This document shows positions 9,028 through 19,444 of a stretch of 23,359 nt of DNA, one piece after another (the first letter of the stretch is position 1; each line of letters opens with the position of its first letter). The stretch covers positions 867,968 through 891,326 of the forward strand of contig BFEA01000575.1 of assembly GCA_003427395.1 (NCBI GenBank), written 5' to 3'. The notes under the pieces are model-generated. The model searched no databases. It had not been told where the DNA came from and worked only from the letters and a program-made list of their open reading frames with translations. The stretch comes from Chara braunii. Taxonomy: Eukaryota; Streptophyta; Charophyceae; Charales; Characeae. The position numbers and the translations under genes are program-made.

Positions 9028-9761
9028 AGGTAACCGGCGTTTGGGATGGGCCGAACGCCCGAACATATGGGACCCCTTGGGGATGCGTTCGACCGTTCGG
9101 GCCGAACGCGGACAAAAAAAAACAAAAAAACAAAAAAACAAAGTCATCAAAAAAAAATAAAAAAATATTATTTTATAGAGAAAAATAAATTAAATAAGAT
9201 TTATCTGAGCATTACATTCGAATTCCTTACTAAATTTGAAATAAAAATAAATACAAAAAACAAATATTAATAATAAAAATAAAAAGAGAATTAAATTTAG
9301 TGAGTGCGCGAACATGTTTTCGATACCGCCATCTTTGACGATTTTTTATTTTTTTTGGCATAGCTAAATGTCCTGCAAATTTACAGATGTGTACTTCACA
9401 TAATACAAAACCCACTAAAAAACTTTCAAAAATAAATAAATGTTTTTAGACCCCGAACTAAAGTGAAAACAAAAAGTAAAAAGTGCAAAAATATTTGGGC
9501 GAGCACGTTTTGACACCGCCATCATTGGCGATTTTTAATTCTTATTTGGATTAGCCAAATGACTTGAAAATTCACGGGCATCTACCTCACGTCATAGAAA
9601 TTTGCTAAAAAAAATTCAAAAAAAACTAATTATTTTTAGGCCCTGAAATAATTTTTGGCGGGGGCCGAACGCCGTCGGGTTAGGACCCAGTACGAGACCC
9701 CGAACGCCCGTACGTACGGAGGTCTGCCCGGGGACCTCCGTACGTACGGGCTGGTGACCCT
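9028..9761 (-). mobile_element. About 730-bp non-coding DNA element, copy 2 (inverted, nested)
   Basis: This is the reverse-complement partner of 7915-8644 and nearly the same length (734 versus 730 bp). Its ends, AGGTAACCGGC and GCTGGTGACCC, form imperfect inverted repeats of about 11 bp. The internal tandem duplication is also present (GCCATCTTTGACGA and GCCATCATTGGCGA, 190 bp apart). It is absent from the related element at 2834-3078, so it inserted after that family spread. It is non-coding. Confidence 0.75.
9706..9751. repeat. Perfect 19-bp-stem hairpin at the end of the nested element
   Basis: GCCCGTACGTACGGAGGTC and its exact reverse complement flank an 8-base loop, TGCCCGGG. It lies 10 bp from the element end. 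The equivalent place in copy 1 has a GGGGGCCCCC palindrome instead. A perfect stem suggests recent formation or constraint as a terminal structure. Confidence 0.9.
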
Positions 9762-9894
9762 GTATATACATATATATATTTTACGGAAAAAAAATTATGT
9801 TCGCTCGAAAATGTTCGCGAGCTGTTCGAGTGAACGTGCGAACACGTTCGCTCGAATATGAAGGGGCGTGAACATGTTCGCCGTGCTACGCATG

Positions 9895-9990
9895 TTATGA
9901 CTACTTTGTCATAATTTCAAAATTTAAGCGGAACCAAATGCAAAAGGTAAAGGGATGATTCATCATCAGAATAGTAATAAAATATGAATC
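9895..9990. repeat. Host-flank repeat L, copy 2
   Basis: TTATGACTACTTTGTCATAA through TAATAAAATATGAATC aligns with 8655-8760. The first seven bases double as the right target-site duplication of the GTTCG-rich element. Confidence 0.6.
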
Positions 9991-10015
9991 GATAATCTTC
10001 CTTTTATTCATTATT

Positions 10016-11590
10016 GAGTTTTAATTACGCCCTGACTGACTTTTTTGACAATCCACCTTCTAAGAAATAATACAATCTTAAAGGTTTTGCAAAATGCTTC
10101 ATATGTAGTACAATCAAACATTTTTTGAAAAAGTGTGCAAAATGTCTGTTGCGTTGCATATTGTCTGCAGTGATAAAGACAAAGTTTGTGTTAATATTCC
10201 CAATAGATTACTTGTTAAAATCATATTTGATGACAGATTGTCCAAAGCTAACATTATAAAGTTTTATACGTCAGTGGTCAGAAGTCGAAATGTCACAGTG
10301 TCCGAAACTTGAAAATGTATGTTGGATCGATGTATACGGATTGTCAGGGTTTGAAATTAGTGTATAAAGAATGTGTTAGACAACTTCAATCAGTATATAA
10401 GAGAGAAGAAGCACGAGTGTTATTACGAATAGGTAAATATGTTATTTCTTTGTGCCGGTTTGTGCATGAAATTACGATTGAATTAATTTGATTTTATCTT
10501 CATAGTGTTGAAAAAAACTATGCAAAATTTTTAAAATCGTCGAGTTTTAAAAATGTCTTAACCTAGTTTTTTGACATTCCACCTACTAAAAACGAACTAC
10601 ATTCTTTAGGGTTTCAAAAAGTGCTTCATGTAAAGTGCAATCAGATATTTTTTGAAAAAGTCTATAACATATTGTGTTGCACATTCTCTGTAGTCGTGAA
10701 GAGATAATTGAGTATTAATATTCATCACAAACTGATTATTAAGATTTGGTTTAATAACAGATTGTGCAAAGTCAACATCAAGAATTTATATTCAACAGTG
10801 GTCCAAAGTTCAGACATGTTTAAAACTTAAAAATGTATAAGTTAGTAATCGGTGCATATGAGATATATTACACAACCTCAGGAAGTACATGAGAGTGAAG
10901 AAGCTTGAATGTTACACGAAAAAGTAGATAGGATATTCGTATGTGTAGGTTTACATATGTGCTTCTTAATGAATAAAATTGACTTTGTTTTTGTACAATT
11001 CAAAATTTTAAAAAATATCCTTTATGAAAATAATGGGTACTCCAATGCAAAATTTAAAGTTATTATGTTTTCAATATGCCCTGACCGAGTTTTTTGACAA
11101 ATTGTCTCAACATATTGAAATTGTTGACTATTTTTTTTTCATTGTATTTTGTTTGAGCTTAGTGCGATATTTAAGCGCTAAGGCATCGTACAAAATTTAC
11201 GTTGTGTTGCGTATTGTTTGTAGTTATAAGAAAAAAATTTAGTATTGATTTTTTGAACATATTGATTGTTAAAATTATTTTTGATGACGGATTGTGCAAA
11301 GTAAGCATTGAACAATTAAGTGCAACAGTAATCCAAAATTCAGACATGTTTCAAGCTTGGAAATGTACGTTGATTATACGTATGCGGATTGTCTGGATTA
11401 GGAATTAGTGTGTCGAAGATGTGTTATACAACTACAAATAGTATATGAAAGCAAAATAGCATGAGTATTGCTATAAATAGGTAGATGCGATGTTCCCTCA
11501 TGCAGGTTTGCACACGTGCTTCCGATGAAATCAAGTTGACTTTATTTTTACATGGTTAAAAAATATGAAAAATATTATCTACTTACAGTA
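10016..11590 (+). pseudogene. Three tandem copies of a ~525-bp exon-like unit, all broken
   Basis: The anchor TTTTTTGACA occurs at 10041, 10567 and 11090, giving periods of 526 and 523 bp. Each copy carries an open block with related peptides: KIIFDDRLSKANI (10218), KIWFNNRLCKVNI (10741) and KIIFDDGLCKVSI (11271). A second block, in another frame, starts MYVGSMYTDCQGLKLVYKEC in copy 1 (10312) and MYVDYTYADC in copy 3 (11364). Copy 1 then meets AG|GTAAATATG, a good splice-donor match; the others have weaker GTAGAT. Stops and frameshifts break every copy. I do not recognise the protein. This could be a multiplied exon of a decayed gene or a non-coding repeat. Confidence 0.45.
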
Positions 11591-11689
11591 GGTTGTTCGT
11601 TGTAAAATATGAGAAAACGAATCGGGTCTTAGTTTCAGTGACTACCTTTTTTGTATCAAACTGCGCTTTGACCAGAGTCAGAAACTATC

Positions 11690-12737
11690 AAAATAAGATA
11701 TATTTTAATAAGATTGAAACTAGTGGTGATGGGAAATGTTTTATAGAGAACGGGTAGAGAATGAGTGAATCAATTTTAGGATTGGTTCGTTGTCTTATAA
11801 AGCATAACCCAAGTGATTCAATCGCATGTTGTCCAACTATGTACAAGTAAGTATGAATGAGTTCTTCTCGGATAATATAGCATTTGAACTTTTATGGTAT
11901 AAAGCATATTACAAAACGCAAATGTGTGAAAATTATGACAAATGGAATTAGGATGGTAAAATAATAAAGGGCATGTTATTCTTAAGCACAAGGATGAGAC
12001 AAAAGTGTGTCTTTCACACTATCCGCATAAAGAATGTGATATTATTGTCACTAAAAAGGTGACAGCTACGATTAACTAAATGCCTTCGTGGTTGAATTTT
12101 GATATAAAGGCTACGACCAATCTAGTATTTAGACTGATCATAATTAACAAGGATCTAAAGAGGGGTGAAAGATATATCTATGTTTTTTTTTTACACAAAA
12201 GTAATCTTTGTGTTTTTTCTCGTTGTAGGTAATAAAGGTTGTGGAGTGGATTGAGGAATTTGGGGTATACACATGGGCAATTTTTTTTTATTGAAAGCAC
12301 GAGGGAAGAGTTGGAAAGTATGATAGGAGAGGTCTAAATAGGAGTGAAGACAATTTTATTTGAAACCATCCCACGTCATGACTATTTCAATTTGAATCAT
12401 ATGTACATCTTGGAATGTGGGGAAATACTAAAGTAAACTATAGTTGTCCCTATGAAAAAATCGTTGAGTTTTGATCTTTTGTGCGTGCTATGCGCTCACT
12501 CTTAGTAAATATTTTTCTCGAGTCTGATAAATAATCAAAATCTCATGCACAAAATTTGCATAATTTACAAGGATTCAATCTTTGTGCTATAAAGTAAGTA
12601 GTAGAATGCTTCAAAGCATAATTGTTCCACTTAAAGAATGTTGCAGACGTTCACAAAATCCTATTGTAAGAGCTGCTAAATTAAATAAGTATTTGGGAGT
12701 TCCTATCGTGTGTGATAAACTTAACGAGTTGGATTAA
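11690..12737 (+). pseudogene. Decayed multi-exon coding sequence, unidentified
   Basis: Long peptide-like stretches lie in order on the plus strand, separated by stops or frame changes. ETSGDGKCFIENG is at 11716. A block with AFELLWYKAYYKTQMCENYD follows at 11835-11955. A 33-codon block with KVCLSHYPHKECDIIV is at 11978-12079. Then comes T-rich DNA ending TTGTAG (12227-12228), which resembles a splice acceptor. WIEEFGVYTW follows, then after a frameshift in a T run, ESTREELESM through ETIPRHDYFNLNHMYILECG to 12504 with two internal TAA stops. A 37-codon block with RAAKLNKYLGVPIVC is at 12624-12737. GDGKCF weakly recalls the DGNC start of OTU cysteine proteases, but nothing else confirms it. 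Confidence 0.45.
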
Positions 12738-12950
12738 AAAAATTAGACTTGTCGTTAAGACGCATGTTTTATTTGGGGTTAATATGGTAGTAGTGACCTG
12801 GAAAAGTTTATTGTCCTTATGGTCGTTAAGAATCAAAAGTTTATGGTCCTTATATACTTTATAGTTGTATTTGAGGCAACATTTCATATGAATAAAATGA
12901 TAAAGGCGTACATTTTAAAGAAGGGAATATGATAACAGTAGCACGTCCTT

Positions 12951-12969
12951 GGGGGGGGGGAAAAAAAAA
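12951..12969. repeat. G10A9 homopolymer junction
   Basis: Ten G are followed directly by nine A at the end of the first tandem unit. The same site in the later units is purine-rich but mixed, so this run is a local expansion. Confidence 0.9.
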
Positions 12970-13429
12970 TGTTGCAATATTTGTTTGGATATTAGGTATA
13001 TAATCTCTTAGAGCAAAGATAGTAATAATGACATGAATGAGAGGAAGAGAGTAAGAGAGAAAAAAAAAAATTGATTCACAAACATACTCGGTACTATAGT
13101 CGTCCGTCAAATATAGGTCATAGTCATTATAGTTGTACTTGAGGCAACATTTCATACGGATATAATGATAATACGCGTCCACTTTAAAGAAAAAAAATGA
13201 TAACCGTAGCACGTCCTTGGAAGAAGAAAAAAAACAAAATAAAACAAAGAGAGAGAAAAAAAAAAAAAAAAGAGAGAGGAAAAATAAAAATTCACTTATT
13301 ACTCAACCATAAAATTGCAAACTCATTAAAAGAGAGTGAAGAAGGGAAAACAGACATATACATAACCCATTCCTTCATGTATTGTCTTCTTGTATTATTT
13401 ATGCAGAGAGAGAACGAGAGAGAGAGAAA

Positions 13430-13448
13430 ATATATATATATATATATA
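13430..13448. repeat. (TA)n microsatellite next to GA repeats
   Basis: A TA run of about nine units follows AGAGAGAGA-type repeats within the second tandem unit. Confidence 0.9.
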
Positions 13449-13721
13449 CTGTTATTATTATCTTGGGATGCTAGATATAAAATTTATTTAAGGAATGTCG
13501 ATACTGTACATGGATGCATACGGATGAGAGAGAAAAAAAGAGAGAAAAAAATAAATAAATCGATGTGCACACTTACTCGATAATGCAGTCTTCCATCAAA
13601 TATAGGTCATAGTCATTATAGATGTATTTGAGGCACTATTTTATATGGATATAATGATAATAGACATGCACTTTAAAGACGGGAAGATGATAACATTAAC
13701 ACACCCTTTAGCGTAAGAGGG

Positions 13722-13753
<32 letters not shown>
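13722..13753. repeat. A32 homopolymer
   Basis: An uninterrupted run of 32 A lies at the end of the third tandem unit, where earlier units carry short A-rich runs. Its length in the assembly is unreliable. Confidence 0.9.
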
Positions 13754-13757
<4 letters not shown>

Positions 13758-15440
13758 ATTTATCAACCGCTGGGAGTCTAACTCAGAAACAGGGAAAAGA
13801 AAAGGGAGTGAAAAAGGAAACCGTAACATGTTTTGCACAGCCTGTCCCCCCGTGTATTCTCTTCCAACGATCTTTATGCAACATGTTATGTCGCATGATC
13901 AACATAATATACTGCAACTTGCGAAAATGAACTTGTGCAATCGACGAACCTCTACTTACATAGGTCTTACGTGCTAATGAAAAAACAATCAACTCATCAG
14001 TACAAAGATAACGAGAACCCCTACGAAATGGACTAAGTAATGATTGTGAAAAAAAAAAAAAAAGTGAATATAACGGATAAATGTTTGATGTTACTATAAT
14101 CATAGTTTTAAGGATACAAATAAGGCATAAAAACTTCACTATTTTATGTAAGTCCTTGAAAAAGGTTGTTTCATTTAAAAGTCTCTCAAAAGTTGGTGTA
14201 ATGTTGTAGATGTACACCAAAACCTTGCATGCTAAGGAGTGTTTGTTCATAGTGATTGCACAAAAACCTATTTTCAACTCGCGGGGAAAACAACTTTAAA
14301 GAGTCATATTTGTTTTTTTTGCAGAAACTTTTGATTGTGTTGTTTGAAGTTAATTTTTTTATCTTGTGTTTTTCATATTGAATCTTCTTAATAGGTTTCA
14401 TTTTGAGGTCAGAGCAAGTTATTGAAATATAAGTTATAATTAGAAACAAGTTTTAATTATTAATTGAAGGTTATAAGATTACTGAGTTTTAATTAATATA
14501 AAGTTCTTCAACTAATAATAGTAAGGTATATTGAATGGGTGTGAGGCCTAATTCAAAGGCTTAATAGTGAAAGATATAAGTTTTCAGCAATCATTACAAC
14601 TTGTTAAGTTAATTTCGCAATCATAAAATAGCATATGGGAAGTTGGCCATATAAAAATATATATATGATATATAGATATATATTGTATGATACATATCTT
14701 GTACTAATAAGAAATTTACTATATTTTTTACGTGTTTGATGAGTGATGGTCTTTATTTAGGTTAAGGGCGTGTTCAGACTTAAACTTTGTAAAGTCTATA
14801 AAACGTTTTAGAGTCAACATTGTGAAAATTGATTAATGTACTTGACGAAGGAAACAATAAGTAGAAGAAGAACTTTGATTTTTTTTCTCATGATTAAAAC
14901 GTATACTCATTAACATAATTAATAAAAAACAATGGAAAAAAAAAACGGTTGTAAAAAATAATATACATATCTATAAATATATTGTTAAACAATTAAGCGA
15001 AATTACCTAAAATTTATATTGAATGTCTGGAATATACTTATATACCCCCAACTTCCCAAACTTATGAAAATATACGAGGAAATATTTTACTGTTTTTTTA
15101 TTGTGTAAAATAAGTTGTTAAATTATATTTTACTGTCTATTATTGTGTCAAACAAATTACTAATTTTTTTCGATGATTGTATAATATGTGTTATGTTGTT
15201 TGAAGTTTTTTTTTTTTATGAATATAAAATATGATTTACTACCATATTTTTCTTGATACGTTTCAAAGTGATAAAATAAACCATTTTATATTTATTATTT
15301 CATTTCTGTTACCACTAACGAAGTGGTAACATGCTCCTCATTCCCTATATTATCCAAAAACTGTAATTGACAATCAGTCTGAAATAATCTCACTTCACAA
15401 AATTCACCACAACTCGTGTGACAAGTCAATAATAGTCACA
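13754..15440. other. AT-rich DNA, no gene recognised
   Basis: A minus-strand frame of 164 codons (13783-14277) is open but has no domain that I recognise, and its composition follows the AT-rich context. From 14280 on the DNA is dominated by A and T with short TATA runs near 14650-14690. I see no splice-site pattern with coding bias. Confidence 0.45.
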
Positions 15441-15719
15441 TTGTCCTTAAACAATGTGATGCCCTACACATTTATATGATGTTGTCGAGCGCATCGGCTC
15501 CCACCTTTTTCGCAAAGGCGAGAACCCTCTCGGCCATGTCACGTAGGAGTAAACCATAGCAAAACAAAAGACAACTTGAGACTGACACTTAATAACCCCG
15601 CGAACCTCCGAGCAGGCTGTGGTCGCGTCGTCCCTTTGCCGCTCTAGCCGGGTGCGCCAGCTGTACATCCCGCGGTCCCCTACGACAGGATAGGTTCCCG
15701 CGGGGCATAAGCTTTCCTT

Positions 15720-15766
15720 CCCTAAGGGGCTATCACCACCCTTAGGGGCGTATCCCTACTGAGCTA
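15720..15766 (-). other. Inverted repeat and isolated pol III A-box match
   Basis: CCCTAAGG and CCTTAGGG (15720-15747) form an 8-bp stem. Just beside it on the minus strand, TAGCTCAGTAGG (15755-15766) matches the A-box consensus at all 12 positions. No B box is found at tRNA distance, so a tRNA gene is not supported. A truncated tRNA-derived sequence is possible. Confidence 0.35.
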
Positions 15767-15848
15767 CTGACCCACGTGCGAAAGTTTGTAGATGCAATTG
15801 CAGAGGTCGGTTAGCCGAGGGCGTTTGCTCGTCCGCTGTAGTATAGAT

Positions 15849-15954
15849 ACGCTTGGTTAACGCCAAGCGAACCCGAACGTCGTCCGTTCCTAGGGCGTTG
15901 ATCTCCTTAGTGCGGAGCGAACGCCGGTCGACTAGGACGGTCTCAACCAAGCGT
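15849..15954. repeat. Nested multi-stem inverted repeat, 106 bp
   Basis: The outer arms ACGCTTGGTT (15849-15858) and AACCAAGCGT (15945-15954) are perfect complements. Inside them CCGTTCCTAG pairs with CTAGGACGG, then GGCGTT with AACGCC (15894-15899, 15920-15925), then CTCC with GGAG. A competing local hairpin, CGCTTGG-TTAACG-CCAAGCG (15850-15869), uses the same left arm. The stretch sits in a GC-rich island between AT-rich flanks. Confidence 0.65.
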
Positions 15955-17600
15955 GAAACCCAAATATTTATCCTAGTCCCTTAGACACACCATCAAAATA
16001 AAATTAAAACATCCACATATAATTACATAAAAGGAAACTGACCGTAGTTGACAGAAACATATCCAATCTGTAATGATAACAGAAATAATTCAATTCATCA
16101 TCTCTTACATTCAATAACACAAGATCAGAAAACAATCCGACCGCCTCGGGTCGAACTCCACAATACAATCATACAACCGCCAACAAGGAGTTGACTCTCG
16201 AAAATAACCTGAATGCAGCCGACAAGGTAGTCGGTTGCCTTAACTTTGACTTGATGAGACGTATTGCCAAAGTTATTCATTCCACCTACCGTCGACTTAA
16301 GATTAGCCACGCATATCTGTCTTCATCCATTTTCAATCTTCTTGGGTGACAGGTAGTTTTGGGGATGATGCTTGATCAGGGGCATTGCTTGAAGTGTTGC
16401 ATGCCTCTTCGTCTAGGAAGTGGTCTGAGGTACTCCTCCTCCTCGCCCGAGCACAAGACTCGGATCTCAGAAGTCAGGCCGTTTCCACCGACTCGGCAAG
16501 GTACCCCCCCGTGGAACGGTCCACTCTGGGTCGATAATAGGGCCGGCTCCTGAAGCAACGGAGCCCCACCCCAGATGCTTCCTAGGGATAGACGATGTGT
16601 CCACTGCAAATAGCTCTCAGTTATTCTTATTTCTCTTGAATTCAGGGTAACTTGGATGAAAAGAATCAGAAGCGATAGAGAATGAAAACCATTTGGACAG
16701 GTATAGATAGATAAAGTCATTCGGGATAGAACGGGTCACTCCTTGGGAGAAGACTAAGTCTGTTTGACCTTATCCTGCTTTATTTGTATTGAACTCATTT
16801 TATGACATGCACTGAATAATTTTTTAAAAAACAATAACTTTTTGACAAGCAGGAAGGTAAAAGGTAGAAAGAGGGCAATCCTTTTCTTAATCTCAAATAA
16901 GCATAATCAATCTCCTTTGCAAACATCCTTCTACCTATCTGCACACCATGCAAAAACAACAAGTTCAAAAAAGAAACCAGTACAATTTCAGACTCACGTC
17001 AGACCTTCCCATTCACATGCATGATTCGCACAACTTTCTCTACCTTTCTTTCGAACGTTCAAACAAGAGGGTCAAGCAAAGTGTGGATTCATACAGGTGT
17101 GAAGGGGAGTCTGAGTCATTCAACCGACCTTGAGTGAAATTTAGTCCAACCCATTCAAGAAAGTCGGGTAATATTCCAATCAGAAGAAAATGGCCGCTGT
17201 AGAAAAATATGCGGCACACAACTCACAAGTTGTATCACAAGTTGTGGCCTTTCTCATGAATGACGGTCCACGTCCTCCACCAAGTGTCCGAATGAGCAAG
17301 AGTCAACCCATAGAGAGGACTTAAGCGGGAAACCCTCTAGGAGGGTGCTCCCATAATCCAATCCCATGTCGCCCCAACATCTTAGACAGTCTCAACGTAG
17401 TCCTGACTTCATCACGTCCTCCAAGGACAATTTCCAACCAAACGCAAGTCCACGTCGCCTCCAATCATGTCTGCTCGCAATAACCACACTACTACGCCGG
17501 TCCCGATCACAACAGCTAGTCCCCCCCAGTTCCGAAATGGTCCCAGATGGTCCCAATGCAATCCCATACTATCGCCCTCAATACCAGATGGTCTAGAACT
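15955..17600. other. No gene recognised
   Basis: A minus-strand frame of 114 codons (16376-16720) and a plus-strand frame of 76 codons (17366-17596) are open. Neither shows a motif I can name. A CCTCCTCCTCG run near 16435 explains a Glu stretch in the minus frame. Confidence 0.4.
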
Positions 17601-18460
17601 CAAGACTGCTTGCACTGTGCGCCGCAAAAAAAATAAAGGTGGCCCCCGGTGAAACCTGCAGGTGCCGCGAACCCCATAATTACTTCGCTGCGTGCAACCG
17701 CTCTGCACTTTCTGCACGCCATCAACTCACGCACCACTGTCGCACAGTCCCAACCACTCACCAGCGAAAGTCCACCATAACCGCCGCGCACCACAAAAAT
17801 AACGCGGACCACTACTGGTTGCGCCATCAAAACCGGTAACATGGCTGCCCTGCAACACCACCGGCAGATCACACACAAAAAACTGCCTCCACTGACGCAG
17901 AATACCTGCAGCATCTTCCCTCACAATAGTGCTGCCGACGTGCCGCCAGCATAACCCCAAAATAATGACGATATCACCGCCAATCTCGGCAGCACGATCC
18001 CACCGAAAAATGTTGCTGCCACCGTGCCAAAAAAATGGCAGCACTTCCCCACAGACAACGTCGCTGCCGCTGTGTAGAACGGGCATAGTTTCCCATGTAC
18101 CGCTTGTCGAAACTGTTGCCGGCGTCGTGCCGCCACTACAGGTAGAACCAGTGCCGCCGCCGCAAAATTTTGGTAGCGTTTCCGCACCACCACCGTCAAG
18201 CCCGGCGCTGTCGCCACAAAAAATTTGTAGCGCTTCCGCACTACTGCCGTCAAATCCAATGTTGCCGCCGCAAGAATCGGCAGCGCTTCCGCGTCACTGC
18301 CAAAACAATCATAACTGCGCCGAAAAGATTCAGCAGCGCTCCCGCAGTACACAAAAAAAAATAAATTGTCGTTGCGGCAAAACCCGCGCAGCATCTCCCC
18401 AGCACCACAACAAAAATAGCTGTCGTCGTCGCGCTGTGAAGGCAGCACCTTCCCTGCACT
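17600..18460. repeat. Degenerate 54-bp minisatellite, C/A-rich on the plus strand
   Basis: The motif (C/T)AGCGCTTCCGCACTNCTGCC recurs with starts near 18174, 18228, 18281, 18334, 18389 and 18443, giving periods of 53-55 bp. Earlier, more diverged units lie near 17909, 17990 and 18039. Because 54 is a multiple of three, a minus-strand frame stays open for 175 codons (17921-18448), with 18-residue repeats such as RKRYKFFVATAPGLTVV. No domain or conserved start is seen, so I regard the frame as a consequence of the repeat. Confidence 0.75.
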
Positions 18461-18634
18461 TCACTAAATGAAGTGGTGGCTATGGAAGCCTCCACTCCCG
18501 CGCTCACAACAACCCTCCACGCTACTCCACCTCTCACTCACTGCCTCTCATGACTTCAGCAACATAATGCTGCTCTCCACTCCACATTCAGTCAGAATGT
18601 GGGCAGCACCTCAACTGAGTGAGGATGCTGCTGG

Positions 18635-18769
18635 CCAGCCCTGCTCTTATAGCTGGGCTGGAGTGGTGGTCAGCCACTTGAGGCTCAACCAAAAAACGGG
18701 GCAGAGCCTGACCCTCGATTTGAACTTCGATCGAGGGCTAGGAATCTTGATGTTCCACTAGGAACATCA
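18635..18769. repeat. Three consecutive short hairpins
   Basis: CCAGCCC/GGGCTGG lies at 18635-18661, CCCTCGAT/ATCGAGGG at 18712-18737, and TGATGTTCC-ACTA-GGAACATCA at 18748-18769. All stems are perfect. They begin a hairpin-dense stretch that continues to about 20.7 kb. Confidence 0.75.
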
Positions 18770-19078
18770 TGTCCCAGGCTTTGGCAATGCACCTGGTCGC
18801 CACTCCAGGCCAGAAGCAGTTGCAAATGGCTGAACCTAGCCACCTGCAACAGAATGTTGTACTGAATAGACTGTTGTCACTTCAACACCCAGAGGCTTCC
18901 AAGCCCTGAACCTGGCCTACGACCGCGACCACGTTCGCCACCTCGGCCTTTCTCCTCCCCCTTTTCTCTTCTCTCCTTCCCCTCCTCTTCTTCTTTCTAC
19001 CCCCTGTATTTTCCCTGAACCCGCGGCCACATACGTGGCTGTTGTTTCTTCCCCTTCGTTTCCTTGGGCAGGTGGCAA

Positions 19079-19098
19079 CTCGTTTTTACAAAAACGAG
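19079..19098. repeat. Hairpin H1: CTCGTTTTT-AC-AAAAACGAG
   Basis: This is a perfect 9-bp stem with a 2-base loop, followed by CAGCC. It is the most divergent member of a set of four related hairpins at 19079, 19224, 19445 and 19897. Confidence 0.7.
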
Positions 19099-19170
19099 CA
19101 GCCTCCCCTACACAGTCATTTCACTTAGTCGAACTAGAGTCAAGCTCAACAGGGGCTTAGCCACTGCCCC

Positions 19171-19211
19171 GCGCCTGTATCTGATGCAAGATAGGCGCCC
19201 AATACAGGCGC
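19171..19211. repeat. Perfect 10-bp inverted repeat
   Basis: GCGCCTGTAT (19171-19180) and ATACAGGCGC (19202-19211) flank 21 bases. An inner alternative pairing, CGCCT with AGGCG, is also possible. Confidence 0.75.
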
Positions 19212-19223
19212 GCGGTCGAATAG

Positions 19224-19249
19224 AGCAGCCTGTTTCCAAAACGAACAGA
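19224..19249. repeat. Hairpin H2 of the AGCAGCC family
   Basis: AGCAGCCTGTTTCCAAAACG followed by AACAGA is an imperfect stem (CTGTT/AACAG). It shares the AGCAGCC prefix and the CAAAACGAAC core with H3. Confidence 0.6.
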
Positions 19250-19265
19250 CTCTCTCTAGTTGGCT

Positions 19266-19287
19266 CCTCTCTCTCTCTCTCTCTCTC
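19266..19287. repeat. (CT)n microsatellite
   Basis: This is an uninterrupted CT dinucleotide run of about 11 units. Confidence 0.95.
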
Positions 19288-19444
19288 AATGGTCGCCCGT
19301 CGCTAGCAGTTGAAAGCCACCCAAAGGCGTGTCAAGAGAGTCTCTCGTAACTCAAGCACAAGGCCCAAACCCACACTCGAATGTAGCCTCGTACCGCGAC
19401 AGATACATTCGATTTTGCTCATTCTATCATCAGAGGACCGAGGT

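Larger units (their letters stand above)
8785..9894 (+). mobile_element. GTTCG-rich DNA element, copy 2, interrupted by another element
   Basis: The terminal inverted repeats are CTACGTAGCACCG on the left and CGTGCTACGCATG on the right. The flanking 7-bp direct repeat TTATGAC (8778-8784 and 9895-9901) looks like a target-site duplication. It may extend to 8 bp with one mismatch, a length typical of hAT elements. Only about 375 bp belong to this element; the rest is the inserted element at 9028-9761. The right end carries at least seven GTTCG or CGAAC motifs. No coding capacity is seen. Confidence 0.7.
12852..13720. repeat. Three tandem copies of an AT-rich unit
   Basis: TTGAGGCAACATTTCATA (or close variants) occurs at 12871, 13139 and 13628. 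Each is followed by ATGATAA, CACTTTAAAGA (or CATTTTAAAGA), GATGATAAC and usually GCACGTCCTTGG. The spacing is 268 then 489 bp; the second unit is lengthened by GA, A and TA runs. The long frames here are driven by these simple repeats. Confidence 0.75.

Noticed and set aside
12852-13720. CRISPR-like or other phased array
   Set aside because: There are only three long, unequal units without short identical repeats and unique spacers; it is an ordinary tandem repeat.
13783-14277. 164-codon minus-strand frame
   Set aside because: No family recognised, and its composition follows the AT-rich context.
15755-15766. tRNA gene on the minus strand
   Set aside because: A perfect A box is present, but no B box lies at any plausible tRNA distance and no acceptor stem is seen.
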